DNA of 64,000 nucleotides from Yersinia pekkanenii (GTDB lineage: Bacteria; Pseudomonadota; Gammaproteobacteria; Enterobacterales; Enterobacteriaceae), in assembly GCF_001152565.1 (NCBI RefSeq), contig NZ_CQAZ01000020.1, positions 1 through 64,000 on the forward strand. The letters run 5' to 3'. Position 1 is the stretch's first letter. Each line of letters begins with the position of its first letter. Shown piece by piece: positions 7,474-17,735 of the stretch. Under the pieces are notes generated by a model. That model was not told where the DNA came from. It saw only the letters and a program-made list of their open reading frames with translations, and ran no database searches. The position numbers and the translations under genes are program-made.

Positions 7474-8583
7474 TTAGGCCAATTTGCGACCACATGGAGT
7501 ATTAACGTTATTTACAGCCGGGGGATTACGAACCCAGCAAAGTAAGTCGCTGAGTAACCATGCGCAGGAATTGCGGCCAAGAGGCTTACGGGCAGATAGC
7601 GCCCGGCGTAGGTTATGAAATGACCATGACTCGGAGTGACTAAACGTTCTGTGAAGTGTTCGCCCTATTTGGCTAACGGCGCTTTCAGACTTCAACTCAC
7701 CCATGAATAAATCAGATATCTTCTGCTCATGTCGCGTTTGAATCCAATCACGCAACGGTTCAGGAATGGGACGCAATATCTTTTCGCGGGTTTTGCTATT
7801 CTCTTGAGGCACAGTCCAGACCCATGAATCCAGATCCCACTCTTTCCATATGGATAACCGGGCCTCTTTGGTTCTACCCCCAAAGACAAGAAGCACACGA
7901 GTCAGGACACGATAGTAAGGCATGATGTCTTTTCTATCGAGGCTACTCCATACATCCGCCACCTCTCTATCAGTAAGCACCCTATCCCGCCTGTCAGCGT
8001 TCTTTCCAACATCCTGTACCCTGAGCATACTTAAGGCATCACAAGCCCCGTAGCGGTGCACATAGCAATATTTGTGGGCTTGCATATCTGCAATAACCTA
8101 CCAGCATTTTGCTTACAGCATCCAGTGCTTTTAGCCAGTGCCGTGTATCAGTATCGGCTAACGCTAGATTGCCTATGTGGGGATAAATATAAGTGGCGAA
8201 CTGAGAACGGAGTGAATCAACGTCACTACGATTTGTTTGGGCGTAATTATCGACCCAGTACAGGAGGGCGTCTTTTACAGTGACCGGCTTCAATCTTCCA
8301 GCAATTGACGGCGGAGATCACAACCACCAGCTAACCATGTTCAACATTGGTCACGCCTGTCTCTTGCCGATTTCAGTGTCATATCTGGATAGCGCGCAAG
8401 AGCTAACCGCTCCAATTTAGACTCTCGCCCACCAAGCCGATAAGTGAACACCCAGCTAATGCTACCTTGCGCGGAAACCTTAGCGCTTAACCCAGCACCA
8501 TCAGCGAATATTTTGACAGAATCACTATTGATACAATGGAGAGACTTTAATTTTTTATCGCTGAGTTTGTTAGTTCCCGCCAT
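7474..8583 (-). pseudogene. Degraded P4-type integrase
   Basis: Pieces of one tyrosine integrase occur in order but in different frames. The N-terminal arm-binding part spans 8341-8583 (MAGTNKLSDKKLKSL, then RLALARYPDMTLKSARDRR), the core-binding part 8039-8293 (VKDALLYWVDNYAQTNRSDV), and the catalytic part about 7540-8060 (VFGGRTKEARLSIWKEWDLD, HNLRR). Frames change near 8340 and 8060 and again after HNLRR (near 7590), so the catalytic Tyr region is lost. It cannot encode a working recombinase. It is unlike the intact integrase at 1183-2604, so it marks a separate, older insertion. Confidence 0.85.
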
Positions 8584-8764
8584 AAATGCCTTCAAAAAGT
8601 GATACACCGTTCATTGTATGAACCCGTAAACAGTAAGAAGCATCAGGCGACATTGTCATTCTTACTGATTGATAGTAAAGGAATTAAATAGAAACGCGAG
8701 GATGTACCCAACAGTTTGAAAAGCTTAATTAATTTACTTTCTCCGTAAATCATTCACCAGGCTG

Positions 8765-9724
8765 CTACTTTTGTGGAGCAACCCGACTTATTTCTGTCCG
8801 ACGTGGCCACCAACGATGCCCAATTGCGGAAAACATGGCACCTGCCACCACCACGAATGCGCCTGCATATCCCACAAGGTTGAGGGATGGTGCGGTAAAC
8901 ATCTCTGGCCAAACCCGCGCCAATAAAATTGAAAAAAACAAGGTAAACAACGGCGTCAATGTGACGAGTGCGCTTACCTGCGCTGCCTGCCAGCGCGCCA
9001 TGGCTTCTGCCAAAGCACCGTAACCTACCAGGGTATTAACCCCACAAAACAGTAAGCAGGCAAACTGCCACCCATTTAGCTGAAAAATAACAGCGGGCTT
9101 CGCCAGTGGGAACAATGCAACTGCACATAACGTGTACAACAATAATAAGATTTGTTGCGATGCCATACGCCTTAATAGCACCTTCTGGGCAACACCATAG
9201 CTGACCCAGACCACCGCCGCACAGACACCCAATGCTACGCCAAGCGTATAATCCGTCAGACGAGTAAAGATTTCATGCAGACTGGTATTAAAAAATAACA
9301 GCAGCCCACAAATCAGCATACCCGCACCAATAACTTGGGTGATGCGCATCCGCTCCTTTAAAATCAGTACGCTGGCAGCCATCATCCCTACAGGTGAAAG
9401 TTGCCCAATGACCTGAGATGCCGTCGGACTTAGATATTGTAATGATGAGCTGAAGAAGATGAAGTTCCCCAGCAGGCCACAGGTCGCAATGATCAGTAAT
9501 ACCAGCCAGCGACGTTGGCGAAAAAGTTTAAGAGAGGGTAACTGACGACGTGAAGCCAGAATAATCCCCAAGCCGATAGCCGCCATCGTGAAGCGATACC
9601 AGACAATGGTAAACGGCTCCATAACTTCGAGCACTTGCTTCATTGCAATTGGCAAGGCCCCCCAGAATACGGCAGTGGTCAATGCCAAAAAAATACCTAA
9701 ACCAGCCTGCTGCTTCGTATCCAT
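8765..9724 (-). CDS. yhbE: EamA/DMT-family inner membrane permease
   Basis: 319 residues with about ten hydrophobic segments in two EamA repeats (LGIFLALTTAVFWGALPIAM at the start of the first, LGVALGVCAAVVWVSYGVA in the second). The position directly downstream of rpmA matches E. coli yhbE. The substrate is not established. In E. coli obgE follows; here integrase remnants follow instead, so the rpmA-yhbE-obgE block has been interrupted or rearranged. Confidence 0.85.
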   Translation of the reverse strand: MDTKQQAGLGIFLALTTAVFWGALPIAMKQVLEVMEPFTIVWYRFTMAAIGLGIILASRRQLPSLKLFRQRRWLVLLIIATCGLLGNFIFFSSSLQYLSPTASQVIGQLSPVGMMAASVLILKERMRITQVIGAGMLICGLLLFFNTSLHEIFTRLTDYTLGVALGVCAAVVWVSYGVAQKVLLRRMASQQILLLLYTLCAVALFPLAKPAVIFQLNGWQFACLLFCGVNTLVGYGALAEAMARWQAAQVSALVTLTPLFTLFFSILLARVWPEMFTAPSLNLVGYAGAFVVVAGAMFSAIGHRWWPRRTEISRVAPQK

Positions 9725-9758
9725 TTTTTACCAGATGGGGTTAACCCATAAATATAAA

Positions 9759-9786
9759 AAGCCCCGCAACAAAATTGCGGGGCTTA
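9759..9786 (-). terminator. Terminator downstream of rpmA
   Basis: AAGCCCCGCAA-caaa-TTGCGGGGCTT, followed on the minus strand by a T run, between rpmA and yhbE. It should end most rplU-rpmA transcripts, with yhbE reached by read-through. Confidence 0.85.
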
Positions 9787-9811
9787 CATCTATTTACAGG
9801 ATGCGAAAAAC

Positions 9812-10069
<258 letters not shown>

Positions 10070-10088
10070 TTATCCGCTCTCCTAAATC

Positions 10089-10475
<387 letters not shown>

Positions 10476-10658
10476 CTACGCAAAAATACAGTGAATGACA
10501 AGTATATAATCAGCACCAGAGAAGAAAAAAAGCACAGTTTCTTACATCGCGTTTATTTGATGGATTTTTCAAGTACAATCATAGTCTCAGGGAACGCCAT
10601 GTAATAATGTAGGCGGTAATCTCATCGCAGTTAAAGAGAAAAACAGCTGAATATAATA

Positions 10659-11630
10659 ATGAACCTAGAAAAGATTATCGAGTTAACCGCGCCGGATATG
10701 GCGGCAGTAAACACAACAATTCTTGAGCAATTGAACTCCGATGTTGTCCTTATCAATCAATTGGGCCATTACATTATCAGTGGCGGTGGAAAACGAATTC
10801 GCCCAATGATCGCCATTTTGGTGGCCCGTGCGCTGCGCTATCAGGGTACTAAACATATCACCGTCGCGGCATTGATTGAATTTATCCACACCGCTACCTT
10901 GCTCCATGATGATGTGGTAGATGAATCCGATATGCGCCGTGGTAAGGCTACCGCTAATGCGGCATTTGGCAATGCCGCCAGTGTATTGGTGGGCGATTAT
11001 ATTTATACGCGCTCATTCCAGATGATGACCGGCCTTGAATCACTGCGCGTTCTGACCTTAATGTCGGAAGCCACAAATGTTATCGCTGAAGGTGAAGTTT
11101 TGCAGTTAATGAACTGCAATAACCCTGATATCACCGAAGAAAACTATATGCAGGTCATTTACAGTAAAACAGCTCGCTTGTTCGAAGCCGCTTCACAATC
11201 GGCGGCAGTATTGGCGGATGCCAGTGAAGAGCAGGAACTCGCATTGCAGAGATATGGCCGTTATCTGGGAACGGCTTTTCAGCTTATTGATGATCTGCTG
11301 GATTACAGCTCTGATGGCACCACTTTGGGTAAAAATACCGGAGATGACCTGAATGAAGGCAAGCCGACACTGCCATTACTGCATGCCATGCGTAATGGTA
11401 CGCCAGAGCAGGCGGTAATGATTCGGCAAGCAATTGAACAGGGTAATGGCCGCCATTTACTCGAACCAGTATTGGCTGCTATGCAACAGTGTGGCTCGCT
11501 AGACTATACCCGTCAACGCGCCGAGGAAGAGGCTGATAGAGCCATTGCGGCGTTACAGATTCTGCCTGAAAGCGAGTATCGCCAGGCTCTTGAAGGGTTG
11601 GCTCACATTGCAGTACAACGCGAATTTTAA
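10659..11630 (+). CDS. ispB: Octaprenyl diphosphate synthase
   Basis: 323 residues. Both aspartate-rich motifs of trans-prenyltransferases are present: LLHDDVVDESDMRRG (about residues 86-100) and LIDDLLDYSSD (about 212-222), with GGGKRIRP near the N-terminus for diphosphate binding. It elongates farnesyl diphosphate to the C40 side chain of ubiquinone and menaquinone. Divergent from rplU, as in E. coli. Confidence 0.97.
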   Translation: MNLEKIIELTAPDMAAVNTTILEQLNSDVVLINQLGHYIISGGGKRIRPMIAILVARALRYQGTKHITVAALIEFIHTATLLHDDVVDESDMRRGKATANAAFGNAASVLVGDYIYTRSFQMMTGLESLRVLTLMSEATNVIAEGEVLQLMNCNNPDITEENYMQVIYSKTARLFEAASQSAAVLADASEEQELALQRYGRYLGTAFQLIDDLLDYSSDGTTLGKNTGDDLNEGKPTLPLLHAMRNGTPEQAVMIRQAIEQGNGRHLLEPVLAAMQQCGSLDYTRQRAEEEADRAIAALQILPESEYRQALEGLAHIAVQREF

Positions 11631-11680
11631 GAAACCATTAGGAAACTCGGCGTATTCTTGTCCGGGTTCACCTTTTAGTA

Positions 11681-12022
11681 TCAAATCAAGCGTTTCATCA
11701 ATGCACCGACCCCTTCACGTAGCAAGAATGCAATGGCCTGAACGCGCTCAGCATCCGTGAGTTGGTGGTAGGCTTCGATCCATACGGTCAGTGGTTCCTG
11801 ACGCTGCAAAACATATTCAGCGGGGCTTTCTCTCAAGCGTAGAACGTTCAAAACACCAAGCGGCAGGCTCTCAACAGCATATTCCACCGCCTTCCCCTGT
11901 ACACCACGTTTACGCCTACGTTCCCACCCTTCGCGCCGGGCTTTTCCATGTATCCCCGCAGTACTTTTGGGTAATCCTGCAATACCAGCCAGTTCTGTGG
12001 CTGTAATCCATTGTTTTTCCAT
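11681..12022 (-). CDS. Mu-type HTH DNA-binding protein, paralogue 1
   Basis: 113 residues. Residues 3-60 (WITATELAGIAGLPKSTAGI, then REGWERRRKRGVQGKAVEY) form the Mu-type HTH domain found at the N-terminus of Mu transposase and in the Mu repressor. The remaining residues form an acidic helical tail (VWIEAYHQLTDAERVQAIAF). There is no transposase catalytic domain. It is clearly paralogous to the next gene and lies beside the Ner-like sfsB, so it is probably a domesticated phage regulator. Target unknown. Confidence 0.8.
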   Translation of the reverse strand: MEKQWITATELAGIAGLPKSTAGIHGKARREGWERRRKRGVQGKAVEYAVESLPLGVLNVLRLRESPAEYVLQRQEPLTVWIEAYHQLTDAERVQAIAFLLREGVGALMKRLI

Positions 12023-12084
12023 GCTTTAACTCTATTAATCAGTAGCGGCGGAGTTATCCTATTGTTAACCCGCCTCTATCAGGA

Positions 12085-12432
12085 CTATTCCGTTGTCAGA
12101 CGTTCTATAAGGCTTTTAGCACCCTCACGAAAAATAAAAGTGATGACTTGCTCCCGTTCAGCCTCGGTAAAACGATAATAAGCCTCTATCCATAGAGCCA
12201 CCGGGTCCTGTCGCGCGGGCATATACAGCGCCGGTTCTTCCCTGAGCTGTAATGAGTTCAGTATTGTGGAGGGTAAGCTTTCAACATGATACTCCACCGC
12301 CTTCCCCTGCACACCGCGACGACGACGCTGTTCCCACCCCTCACGTTTGGCCATGAGGTTTATTCCTTGTGGTGATGACGGTAATCCCTCAAGACCTGCC
12401 AATTCCTTAGCGGCAAACCACTCTTTTTTCAT
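12085..12432 (-). CDS. Mu-type HTH DNA-binding protein, paralogue 2
   Basis: 115 residues from the ATG at 12432 (AGGAAG ribosome site); the open extension to 12486 is probably untranslated. It carries the same Mu-type HTH (WFAAKELAGLEGLPSSPQGI, then REGWEQRRRRGVQGKAVEYH) and the same tail pattern (LWIEAYYRFTEAEREQVITF) as its neighbour, pointing to a local duplication followed by divergence. It diverges from sfsB across about 180 bp of AT-rich DNA, so it may share or control that promoter region. Confidence 0.8.
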   Translation of the reverse strand: MKKEWFAAKELAGLEGLPSSPQGINLMAKREGWEQRRRRGVQGKAVEYHVESLPSTILNSLQLREEPALYMPARQDPVALWIEAYYRFTEAEREQVITFIFREGAKSLIERLTTE

Positions 12433-12615
12433 GGCGTTGCTTCCTAATATGCGTTGAGACACAAAAAAGGAATATTTAGAAAACATTTAAAATCTTTTGG
12501 AAAATAAATGATATGATCTTTCTAAATGGTCACTTTCTGTTCACAGTACAATTAACAATGTACCGTTATTTATATCACTAACACGTCAGCTGCTTAGAAA
12601 AAAAAAGGATTAAAG

Positions 12616-12891
12616 ATGATTTTAAGGAAATCTGATTGGCACCCAGCCGACATCATTGCCGCATTACGTAAAAAAGGCACAACTTTGGCTGCACTCTCTC
12701 GCAAGGCAGGGTTAAGCTCATCCACGCTTGCCAATGCATTAACTCGCCCCTGGCCAAAGGGAGAATGGTTGATTGCAGAGTGCCTGGACATCCATCCTTC
12801 CGAAATCTGGCCAACACGCTATTTTGATCCTAAAACAGGGACACTTCTCGATCGAAAAATAAGGATACGACAGGTCATTGATCCAACATAA
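12616..12891 (+). CDS. sfsB: Ner-like DNA-binding regulator SfsB (Nlp)
   Basis: 91 residues resembling phage Mu Ner: DWHPADIIAALRKKGTTLAA, HTH LAALSRKAGLSSSTLANAL, then GEWLIAECLDIHPSEIWPTR. E. coli sfsB (nlp) sits in the same place after ispB and was linked to maltose metabolism regulation. It is transcribed away from two Mu-type HTH genes, giving a Mu-like switch layout. Confidence 0.9.
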   Translation: MILRKSDWHPADIIAALRKKGTTLAALSRKAGLSSSTLANALTRPWPKGEWLIAECLDIHPSEIWPTRYFDPKTGTLLDRKIRIRQVIDPT

Positions 12892-12894
12892 AAA

Positions 12895-12924
12895 AACGCC
12901 GATGAATGACATCGGCGTTTAATT
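12895..12924 (+). terminator. Terminator after sfsB
   Basis: AACGCCGATG-aatga-CATCGGCGTT preceded by an A run and followed by TTTAATTT, 3 bp after the sfsB stop. Confidence 0.85.
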
Positions 12925-12938
12925 TATAATATCGCTCA

Positions 12939-12960
12939 GGGGCCGCTCTCTAGCCCCTGT
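12939..12960 (-). terminator. Hairpin downstream of mdh
   Basis: AGGGGC-cgctctcta-GCCCCT lies about 10 bp after the mdh stop on the minus strand, without a strong T run, so it may end or only stabilise the transcript. Confidence 0.45.
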
Positions 12961-12969
12961 TATTACGAC

Positions 12970-13905
12970 TTATTTGACGAACTGCTCGCCCAGCGCAATA
13001 TCTTTGTGCAACACATCAAGCATGCTTTCCAGCGCTTGTTGCTCAAAAGCACTCAATTTGCCGATATCTTTACGTTCAACAACCCCCTCTTTACCCAACA
13101 GGATTGGTTGGGCGAAGAAGCGGGCATATTTGCCATCACCTTCAACGTAAGAACATTCCACAATATTGCTTTCGCCTTGCAGAGCGCGAACTAAAGAAAG
13201 GCCAAAACGTGCCGCAGCCTGTCCCATAGACAGAGTCGCTGACCCGCCACCGGCTTTTGCTTCCACAACTTCAGTACCCGCATTCTGAATACGCTTAGTC
13301 AGAGAGGCTACTTCTTCATCTGTAAAGCTGATACCTGGAATTTGTGACAGCAATGGCAGGATGGTGACGCCAGAATGACCACCGATAACCGGCACTTCGA
13401 TATCCTGAGGTTGCTTACCTTTGAGTTCAGCAACAAAAGTGTTAGAGCGAATGGTATCCAGTGTCGTAATACCAAATAATTTGTTTTTGTCGTAAACACC
13501 GGCATTTTTCAGTACTTCTGCGGCAATCGCCACAGTCGTGTTAACTGGGTTGGTAATGATGCCGATTAAAGCTTTTGGGCAAGTACGCGCAATTTGCTCA
13601 ACCAGATTACGAACGATACCCGCATTAACATTGAACAGATCTGAACGATCCATGCCCGGCTTACGTGCCACACCAGCAGAAATCAGCACAATATCTGCCC
13701 CTTGCAGGGCTGGGGTAGCATCTTCGCCGCTGAAGCCTTTAATATTGACCGCAGTCGGGATGTGGCTCAAATCAACCGCCACACCAGGAGTCACTGGTGC
13801 GATGTCGTATAATGAAAGGTCTGAACCTGAAGGAAGCTGGGTCTTGAGTAGAAGAGCGAGGGCCTGGCCGATACCACCGGCAGCACCGAGAACTGCAACT
13901 TTCAT
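12970..13905 (-). CDS. mdh: Malate dehydrogenase
   Basis: 311 residues, near the E. coli length. The NAD-binding start [20 protein letters not shown], substrate arginines in [18 protein letters not shown] and the catalytic His in [14 protein letters not shown] are all visible. It oxidises malate to oxaloacetate in the TCA cycle. It diverges from argR, as in E. coli; a CRP-like site lies about 70 bp upstream. Confidence 0.98.
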   Translation of the reverse strand: MKVAVLGAAGGIGQALALLLKTQLPSGSDLSLYDIAPVTPGVAVDLSHIPTAVNIKGFSGEDATPALQGADIVLISAGVARKPGMDRSDLFNVNAGIVRNLVEQIARTCPKALIGIITNPVNTTVAIAAEVLKNAGVYDKNKLFGITTLDTIRSNTFVAELKGKQPQDIEVPVIGGHSGVTILPLLSQIPGISFTDEEVASLTKRIQNAGTEVVEAKAGGGSATLSMGQAAARFGLSLVRALQGESNIVECSYVEGDGKYARFFAQPILLGKEGVVERKDIGKLSAFEQQALESMLDVLHKDIALGEQFVK

Positions 13906-13972
13906 CCTATACTCCTTATTATATTTAATTTAAATTTGCCATGAATTCATCCAGTTACGCACCTTAATTTAA

Positions 13973-13988
13973 TGTGATTTTAAACACA
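13973..13988. promoter_or_regulatory. CRP-like site upstream of mdh
   Basis: TGTGA-tttaa-type spacing: TGTGA (13973-13977), six bases, ACACA (13984-13988), one mismatch from TGTGA-N6-TCACA. mdh is cAMP-CRP activated in E. coli. Confidence 0.45.
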
Positions 13989-14030
13989 ATCTATTAACAG
14001 TCAGATTGAGATATCACGCATCAAAAAAGC

Positions 14031-14045
14031 ACCTAAAGTTTAGGT
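14031..14045. promoter_or_regulatory. Palindrome in the mdh-argR intergenic region
   Basis: ACCTAAA-g-TTTAGGT is a perfect 7-bp inverted repeat with a 1-bp centre, about 125 bp before the mdh start. It is a possible operator; the factor is unknown. Apart from this, the CRP-like site and the ARG boxes, I see nothing else in the 460-bp gap. Confidence 0.35.
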
Positions 14046-14303
14046 ATTTTAGAGTAAATCGCTTATTCATTAATGATATAGCGCACATTATTCTAATGAT
14101 TTACCCGAGCACTCATGGCAGGTTAATCGGCGGTTACATTACACCCTTCCTTTACATCATAACAACATCATTTTAATAACATTCTGGTTACTCGCACCGA
14201 ATGTTAATAAGAACTGATTTAGCATAATCGTAACAGTAAGATGATGTTAAAATTCCAGCACACCTTGATATCAGTGCTTTTATCGCCAAGACTTCATAGC
14301 AAT

Positions 14304-14342
14304 GTTGAATAAAAATTCATTTATATGCATAATAATCCTATT
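14304..14342. promoter_or_regulatory. Tandem ARG boxes upstream of argR
   Basis: Box 1 (14304-14321) has the core TGAATAAAAATTCA, a nearly perfect ARG box. After 3 bp a weaker box (14325-14342, TGCATAATAATCC core) follows. ArgR hexamers bind pairs of 18-bp boxes 3 bp apart, and argR is autoregulated this way in E. coli. They end 27 bp before the argR start. Confidence 0.85.
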
Positions 14343-14351
14343 CACTATTGA

Positions 14352-14840
<489 letters not shown>

Positions 14841-14860
14841 CTCAGCACTTTACTATTTGC

Positions 14861-14886
14861 TGCGGCCTTATGTGCCGCATTATTCC
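14861..14886 (+). terminator. Terminator after argR
   Basis: TGCGGC-cttatgt-GCCGCA followed by TTATTCC, about 20 bp past the argR stop. The rest of 14890-15262 is AT-rich and holds no gene, only the promoter region of the next one. Confidence 0.65.
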
Positions 14887-15206
14887 ATTGAGCCCTTTTT
14901 TCGCCATTCCATTCCCTTTATCCTACTCCTTTAAGTCTTAGGCAGGCTATCCAACTGCTTATTTCTCTCTTAACCATAAAATAATCCTATTTATCTTCTG
15001 TTTTCGGTCAAACCCACCCACGCTTTCGCACTTTTAGTCAAAAACCGTTATTTAATTGAAAACATTATATTTTTACCAGAAAATATCGTTTTTTAGCCAT
15101 TTTTTATTCCTTTTAGTTATTAAAAAGTAGTCACTCACAATAAAGCGACCTTAATAATTGTTAGCTTGCTATTAATATTCTGCGTTACTAGATGTATACT
15201 CATTTT

Positions 15207-15222
15207 CGTGACGTAAATCACA
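15207..15222. promoter_or_regulatory. CRP-like site before the first yhcN-type gene
   Basis: CGTGA-cgtaaa-TCACA, one mismatch from the CRP consensus, about 40 bp before the start of the downstream gene. Confidence 0.45.
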
Positions 15223-15262
15223 CTTACAGTGAAGTGATAAAAGAATAAATAGAGGTAATAAT

Positions 15263-15526
15263 ATGAACATTAAAACTACCATTGCAACCATGAGCGTTCT
15301 ATCTGCACTGTCATTTGGTGTTTTTGCAGCAGATTCCATCAACGAAAAACAAGCCGCAAACTTACAACCGATGGGTACTATTACCGTCAGTGGCCTTAAT
15401 GGCGCACCCTCCGATATCCGTCAGGCACTGTCTGATAAAGCAGATGCAATGGGCGCTAAAGCTTACAAAGTCATTGAAGTACGAGAAGAAAATAACTGGC
15501 ATGCCACTGCCAAGATTTACCAGTAA
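15263..15526 (+). CDS. yhcN: YhcN-type DUF1471 periplasmic protein, copy 1
   Basis: 87 residues with a signal peptide (MNIKTTIATMSVLSALSFGVFA, cleavage after FAA) and a DUF1471/YdgH-BhsA-McbA fold: LQPMGTITVSGLNGAPSDI, then KADAMGAKAYKVIEVREENN and NWHATAKIYQ at the end. Members respond to acid, peroxide and envelope stress and affect biofilm. It follows argR as yhcN does in E. coli. Confidence 0.88.
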   Translation: MNIKTTIATMSVLSALSFGVFAADSINEKQAANLQPMGTITVSGLNGAPSDIRQALSDKADAMGAKAYKVIEVREENNWHATAKIYQ

Positions 15527-15657
15527 CCGGTGATAAATAAACCAGGTATGGCGCGAAGCCAAAGTCGAAACAAATATTAAATAAACAGTAAAAACAACAG
15601 ACTAAAAGTACCGATGATAAGCACTTTTAGATTGTTAAATCTCATTTAGGAAAAATC

Positions 15658-15921
15658 ATGAAAATCAAAACAACTATTGCTGCTCTGAGTTTACTTTCTG
15701 TTATTGCTTTCGGCGCATCGGCGGCTGAATCAATCAATACAGCTCAAGCAAGTAAAATGACTGATCTCGGCTCTATCAGTGTAAGTGGTGTCACTGGCGC
15801 CCCTTCTGATATTGAGCAGGCAGTCGCAAATAAAGCAGAAAGCGAGGGCGCTACCGCTTACAAAATCATTGGTATGCGCGCAGACAATAACTGGCACGCC
15901 ACTGCTAAGATTTATAAATAA
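15658..15921 (+). CDS. YhcN-type DUF1471 periplasmic protein, copy 2
   Basis: 87 residues, a tandem paralogue of the preceding gene: signal peptide MKIKTTIAALSLLSVIAFGA, DLGSISVSGVTGAPSDIEQA, and the same NNWHATAKIYK ending. A 131-bp spacer separates them, with AGGAAA 7 bases before this ATG. The two likely arose by duplication, perhaps allowing different stress control. Confidence 0.88.
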   Translation: MKIKTTIAALSLLSVIAFGASAAESINTAQASKMTDLGSISVSGVTGAPSDIEQAVANKAESEGATAYKIIGMRADNNWHATAKIYK

Positions 15922-16121
15922 GATCAAGTAGTAATCAAGTAGTAATAATGAAAGTAAATGCCCCGATCACCGAGGCATACTTTCTAAGTATGGGAGATGG
16001 TTTATTCAATATGCTGAAAATAAAGATAAATATTAACTTTCAACCTATTGGGTAGTGTATTGGTTGAGACAAGATATTGGCTGAATCGGTGAATTAAGCC
16101 GGTGCCACGCAAGAATAATCC

Positions 16122-16174
16122 CTCGTCGTCTATCCGACGACCCCTTTTCCCCCGCTATGCGGGGGCTTTTTTAT
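16122..16174 (+). terminator. Twin hairpins with strong terminator; possible small-RNA end
   Basis: TCGTCG-tctatc-CGACGA is followed at 16149-16165 by CCCCCGC-tat-GCGGGGG and a TTTTTT run. It reads on the plus strand, 230 bp after copy 2 of the yhcN-type genes and converging on mpl. It could end that mRNA or an independent small RNA; no clear promoter was found inside 15930-16100. Confidence 0.6.
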
Positions 16175-16200
16175 CCGGCTTAATCCTGAGACTGAGCGCT

Positions 16201-17565
16201 CTACTCTGCTTTTTTACTCAGAGCACTCAATAGCTTGTCGTGAATACCACCAAAACCACCGTTGCTCATCACCAGAATGTGATCGCCCAGTTGGGCAGTT
16301 TTCATAATCATATCGACTAACGTATCAATATCAGCACTCCAATGCGCAGGCTGAATACAAGCCTCGGCCACTTCCACCACCTGCCAAGGGATATGCTGTG
16401 GCTGGAACAGAAACACTTCATCCGCCCTGCCTAGTGAAGGGGCCAACTCATTTTTGCATAACCCTAATTTCATCGTGTTAGAACGCGGCTCTAGAACGGC
16501 CAAAATCCGTGCGGTTCCACCCACTTTGCTACGCAGTGCCGCCAAAGTGGCGAGGATAGCAGTGGGATGATGAGCAAAATCATCATAAACCGTGACGCCA
16601 TGAGCTTCACCACGCAATTCCAACCGGCGACGGGCATTAATAAAATCCCCCAGAACCCGGCAAGCATCCGCGGGCAAGACCCCCACATGGCGAGCTGCGG
16701 CGATAGCCATCAACCCGTTATGCATATTGTGTTCGCCCAACAGTGACCAACTGACTTCACCCACTAATTGATTATTGAGAAACACTTCATAGACACTGGC
16801 ATCAGTCGACACTTTACGCGCATACCAACTGCCCGTTTCACCAACGAGTTCTTGTTCACTCCAGCATCCCATTGCCATCACTTGCTTCAAATGATTGTCA
16901 TTATCCGGCACGATAATTTTGCCTTTCCCTGGGACTAAACGCACCAGATGATGGAATTGCTTCTGGATAGCTTTAAGATCGTCAAAGATATCAGCATGAT
17001 CGAACTCAAGATTATTCATGACCAGCGTTCTTGGACTGTAGTGAACAAATTTAGAGCGCTTATCGAAGAAGGCACAATCATATTCATCCGCTTCAATCAC
17101 AAAGAACGGACTATTGCCTAAACGGGCGGAGACATCAAAATTACCGGGCACCCCACCAATCACAAAACCAGGTTCATAACCACAGGCTTCCAGTATCCAG
17201 GCTACCATTCCCGCAGTGGTGGTTTTACCGTGGGTACCGGCCACGGCCAATACCCAACGCTCTGGCAACACATGGTCATGTAACCATTGCGGGCCGGAAA
17301 CATAAGGAATGCCTTGTTCTAATACGGCTTCAACACAAGGGTTACCACGGGTCATGGCATTGCCAATAATGACCAAATCCGGTGCTGGATCCAGTTGAGC
17401 CGGATCATATCCCTGGATCAAGTCGATCCCTTGATTCTCCAACAACGTGCTCATCGGTGGATACACGTTAGCATCCGCTCCCGTCACTTCATGACCTAAT
17501 GAACGAGCAAGCATTGCCAGGCCGCCCATAAAAGTGCCGCAGATACCTAATATGTGAATGCGCAT
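16201..17565 (-). CDS. mpl: UDP-MurNAc:L-Ala-gamma-D-Glu-meso-DAP ligase
   Basis: 454 residues of the Mur ligase family: N-terminal MRIHILGICGTFMGGLAMLA, ATP-binding VAGTHGKTTTAGMVAW (about residues 108-123), EADEYDCAFFDKRSKF and the C-terminal domain with YDDFAHHPTAI. It reattaches recycled murein tripeptide to UDP-MurNAc in the cytoplasm. It diverges from fbp as in E. coli. Confidence 0.97.
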   Translation of the reverse strand: MRIHILGICGTFMGGLAMLARSLGHEVTGADANVYPPMSTLLENQGIDLIQGYDPAQLDPAPDLVIIGNAMTRGNPCVEAVLEQGIPYVSGPQWLHDHVLPERWVLAVAGTHGKTTTAGMVAWILEACGYEPGFVIGGVPGNFDVSARLGNSPFFVIEADEYDCAFFDKRSKFVHYSPRTLVMNNLEFDHADIFDDLKAIQKQFHHLVRLVPGKGKIIVPDNDNHLKQVMAMGCWSEQELVGETGSWYARKVSTDASVYEVFLNNQLVGEVSWSLLGEHNMHNGLMAIAAARHVGVLPADACRVLGDFINARRRLELRGEAHGVTVYDDFAHHPTAILATLAALRSKVGGTARILAVLEPRSNTMKLGLCKNELAPSLGRADEVFLFQPQHIPWQVVEVAEACIQPAHWSADIDTLVDMIMKTAQLGDHILVMSNGGFGGIHDKLLSALSKKAE

Positions 17566-17735
17566 AAATTTTCCGTATTAATAAGCTTCGAGTTTGACGC
17601 CATTCTACCGCTCAGAATCAAAGAGAAGAAATGGAATTGCCTATGAATCAATCTTACCTTTGGGCTACACTGCTACTATCAGATAAATTGTGTGTTATTA
17701 AATCGATATTTAACCGTAGATTCAGGGATTGTGTC

